A DNA stretch of 12,180 nt from Actinomycetota bacterium (GTDB lineage Bacteria; Actinomycetota; Thermoleophilia; Solirubrobacterales; Solirubrobacteraceae). Both the position numbers and the translations under genes were made by a program. A model generated the notes under the pieces. The model saw only the letters and a list, made by a program, of their open reading frames with translations, was not told the DNA's origin and did no database searches. Shown here one piece after another: positions 11,070 through 12,180 of this stretch (the first letter of the stretch is position 1; every line of letters begins with the position of its first letter). Location of the stretch: positions 1 to 12,180 of the forward strand of contig WLNV01000027.1 in assembly GCA_009699615.1 (NCBI GenBank), read 5' to 3'.

Positions 11070-11639
11070 ATGCGACTGACAGTCGCCACCCACAACGAGC
11101 ACAAGCTGACCGAGTTCGCTCGCCTGATGCCGGGCTACGAGCTTGATCTCTTGCCGCAGGGGATAGAGGCGCCGGTGGAAGACGGGGACAGCTTCGCTGC
11201 CAACGCCTTGATCAAAGCTCGCGCCGGCGCGCTTCTGAGCGGCGCTGTGACGATCGCCGACGATTCAGGAATCTGCGTCGAGTCGCTGGGAGGCGAACCC
11301 GGGATCCGCTCGGCCCGGTGGGCTGGCGAGGACGGCGACGACGCTGCAAACCTCCAGATGCTGATCGCCAAGACGGAGCCGGGCGACCGGCTCGAATACG
11401 TCTGCGCGATCGCCTACTGCGACCCGCAGAGCGGGACCGAACACACGATCGAAGGGCGTTGCGTCGGCGTCCGCGCGGCCGATCCGCGCGGCAGCGGAGG
11501 CTTCGGTTACGACCCGGCCTTCGAGCCGCTTGAGGCACCCGGCCGGACAATGGCAGAGCTCAGCGGCGATGAGAAGGATCTGATCAGTCACCGCGGCAGC
11601 GCGGTTCGTAGCCTGACCGCTTGGCTGTCGAACCAATGA
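11070..11639 (+). CDS. rdgB: dITP/XTP pyrophosphatase (RdgB/HAM1 family)
   Basis: A 189-residue enzyme that hydrolyses ITP, dITP and XTP to the monophosphate and PPi, clearing deaminated purines from the nucleotide pool. Motifs: VATHNEHKLTEF (5-16), the Ham1 nucleotide-binding signature SFAANALIKARAG (41-53), ADDSGICVESLGGEPGIRSARWAG (63-86) with catalytic D65, GFGYDPAFEP (144-153) and SHRGSAVRSL (173-182). The length is normal. It starts 5 bases after the rph stop, and its own stop overlaps the next start codon (ATGA at 11636), so it sits in the murI-rph-rdgB operon. No promoter is visible within the block. Confidence 0.95.
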   Translation: MRLTVATHNEHKLTEFARLMPGYELDLLPQGIEAPVEDGDSFAANALIKARAGALLSGAVTIADDSGICVESLGGEPGIRSARWAGEDGDDAANLQMLIAKTEPGDRLEYVCAIAYCDPQSGTEHTIEGRCVGVRAADPRGSGGFGYDPAFEPLEAPGRTMAELSGDEKDLISHRGSAVRSLTAWLSNQ

Positions 11640-12180
11640 ACGCTTCGTCCAAGGTCACGACGACACCGCAGCAGCGGACTGCGCTGGCTTCGGTTGGGGC
11701 CGCGGCCTTTCTCGTCGTAATCAAACTGGTCGCTGGTCTAGCCAGCGGCTCCCTTGGCTTGATCGCTGAGGCTGCACACTCGGCGACCGACTTTGGATCT
11801 GCAGTGCTGACCTTCTTTGCGATTCGCGTCGCCGACCGACCAGCCGACAGCAGTCACCCCTACGGCCATCGCAAGGCCGAACACCTCGCCGCACTGGGAG
11901 AAGGAAGCTTCCTGATCGTGATGAGCGGCGTGATCATCTTCGAGTCGGTCAGTCGGATCACCAGCTCCTCGCCGCACCAGGTCGAAACCAACTGGTGGGT
12001 CTTCGCGGTAATCGCAGTGGTGCTCGTCGTCGACGTAACGCGGACGGCAATCTCGTGGCGGGCAGCGCGGGCCTACTCAAGCGCGGCGCTGGGAGCCAAC
12101 GCACTCCACTTCGCTTCCGACTTCGCCGGCACACTCGCAGTCCTCGCCGGACTCCTGCTGGTGCGCTCGGGCGTCGCCGA
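11636..12180 (+). CDS. Cation diffusion facilitator (CDF) transporter, N-terminal part (continues beyond window)
   Basis: An open frame from ATG 11636 runs to the end of the window (181 complete codons, no stop). It reads MNASSKVTTTPQQRTALASV and onward, with about five membrane helices visible of the usual six. TM2 carries AEAAHSATDFGSAV (H48-x3-D52) and TM5 carries NALHFASDFAG (H158-x3-D162). The paired HxxxD sites are typical of the zinc-type CDF group, while DxxxD in TM2 is seen in manganese or FieF-like members. The SHPYGHRKAEHLAAL block after TM2 is also typical. It should export Zn2+ or a similar divalent metal by proton antiport across the cytoplasmic membrane. The ATGA overlap with the rdgB stop places it last in the visible operon. 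The cytoplasmic C-terminal domain is outside the window. Confidence 0.88.
   Translation, partial: MNASSKVTTTPQQRTALASVGAAAFLVVIKLVAGLASGSLGLIAEAAHSATDFGSAVLTFFAIRVADRPADSSHPYGHRKAEHLAALGEGSFLIVMSGVIIFESVSRITSSSPHQVETNWWVFAVIAVVLVVDVTRTAISWRAARAYSSAALGANALHFASDFAGTLAVLAGLLLVRSGVA

Noticed and set aside
1..12180. CRISPR arrays, IS elements, integrases, tRNA or rRNA genes
   Set aside because: I looked on both strands for regularly spaced long repeats, transposase motifs, tRNA-like cloverleafs and rRNA segments and found none. The only tandem repeats are the short coding ones at 7021-7065.

Overview
This is a GC-rich, gene-dense chromosomal window from what looks like a high-GC Gram-positive bacterium. 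The best guess is the actinobacterial class Thermoleophilia (Solirubrobacterales-like). Three things point there: a mycobacterial-type CysM with a partial CysO-like carrier and a Mec-type JAMM protease; a murI-rph-rdgB block as in other Actinobacteria; and several genes whose -10 box (TANNNT) sits so close to the start codon that the mRNA would be leaderless or nearly so. The taxon is an inference.

Layout. (1) 1-2127, plus strand: the last 19 codons of a CysO-like sulfur-carrier protein, cysM, tatA, a JAMM/Mec-type metallopeptidase and a small DUF2007-like membrane protein. (2) 2135-4301, minus strand: a probably inactive peptidase-MA-like protein, a DUF1802-like protein and a 138-residue protein with a Cys/Cys/Cys/His cluster. 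A 317-base AT-richer gap (3568-3884) holds repeated TCGCAAATT motifs, an 18-bp palindrome and a possible 31-codon plus-strand ORF with a good ribosome binding site. (3) 4461-6951: nadB (minus) and a class II histone-deacetylase-like amidohydrolase (plus), divergent from one 7-bp sequence that offers a -10 box on both strands. (4) 6948-9124, minus strand: a GT4 glycosyltransferase followed by two zinc-ribbon proteins, the second membrane-anchored with a Pro/Thr tail. (5) 9218-12180, plus strand: a Flp-type pilin-like peptide, then murI-rph-rdgB and the start of a CDF metal transporter in a tightly overlapped operon.

How they work together. CysO (thiocarboxylated), CysM (O-phosphoserine plus CysO-COSH giving CysO-Cys) and Mec (release of cysteine from CysO-Cys) form the alternative cysteine pathway known from Mycobacterium tuberculosis. 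The most interesting feature is that the CysO-like C-terminus does not stop at its Gly-Gly: seven residues (AQSSRRS) follow. The carrier should therefore need proteolytic maturation before activation, and the JAMM protease three genes downstream is the obvious candidate. In M. tuberculosis mec-cysO-cysM lies just before murI, rph and rdgB. Here the same blocks are separated by about 8 kb of other genes, so the window looks like an expanded version of an old actinobacterial neighbourhood.

The remaining genes are mostly housekeeping (NAD synthesis, cell-wall D-glutamate, tRNA 3' processing, nucleotide-pool cleaning) or lineage-specific proteins of unknown role. I see no transposase, integrase, CRISPR array, rRNA or tRNA.
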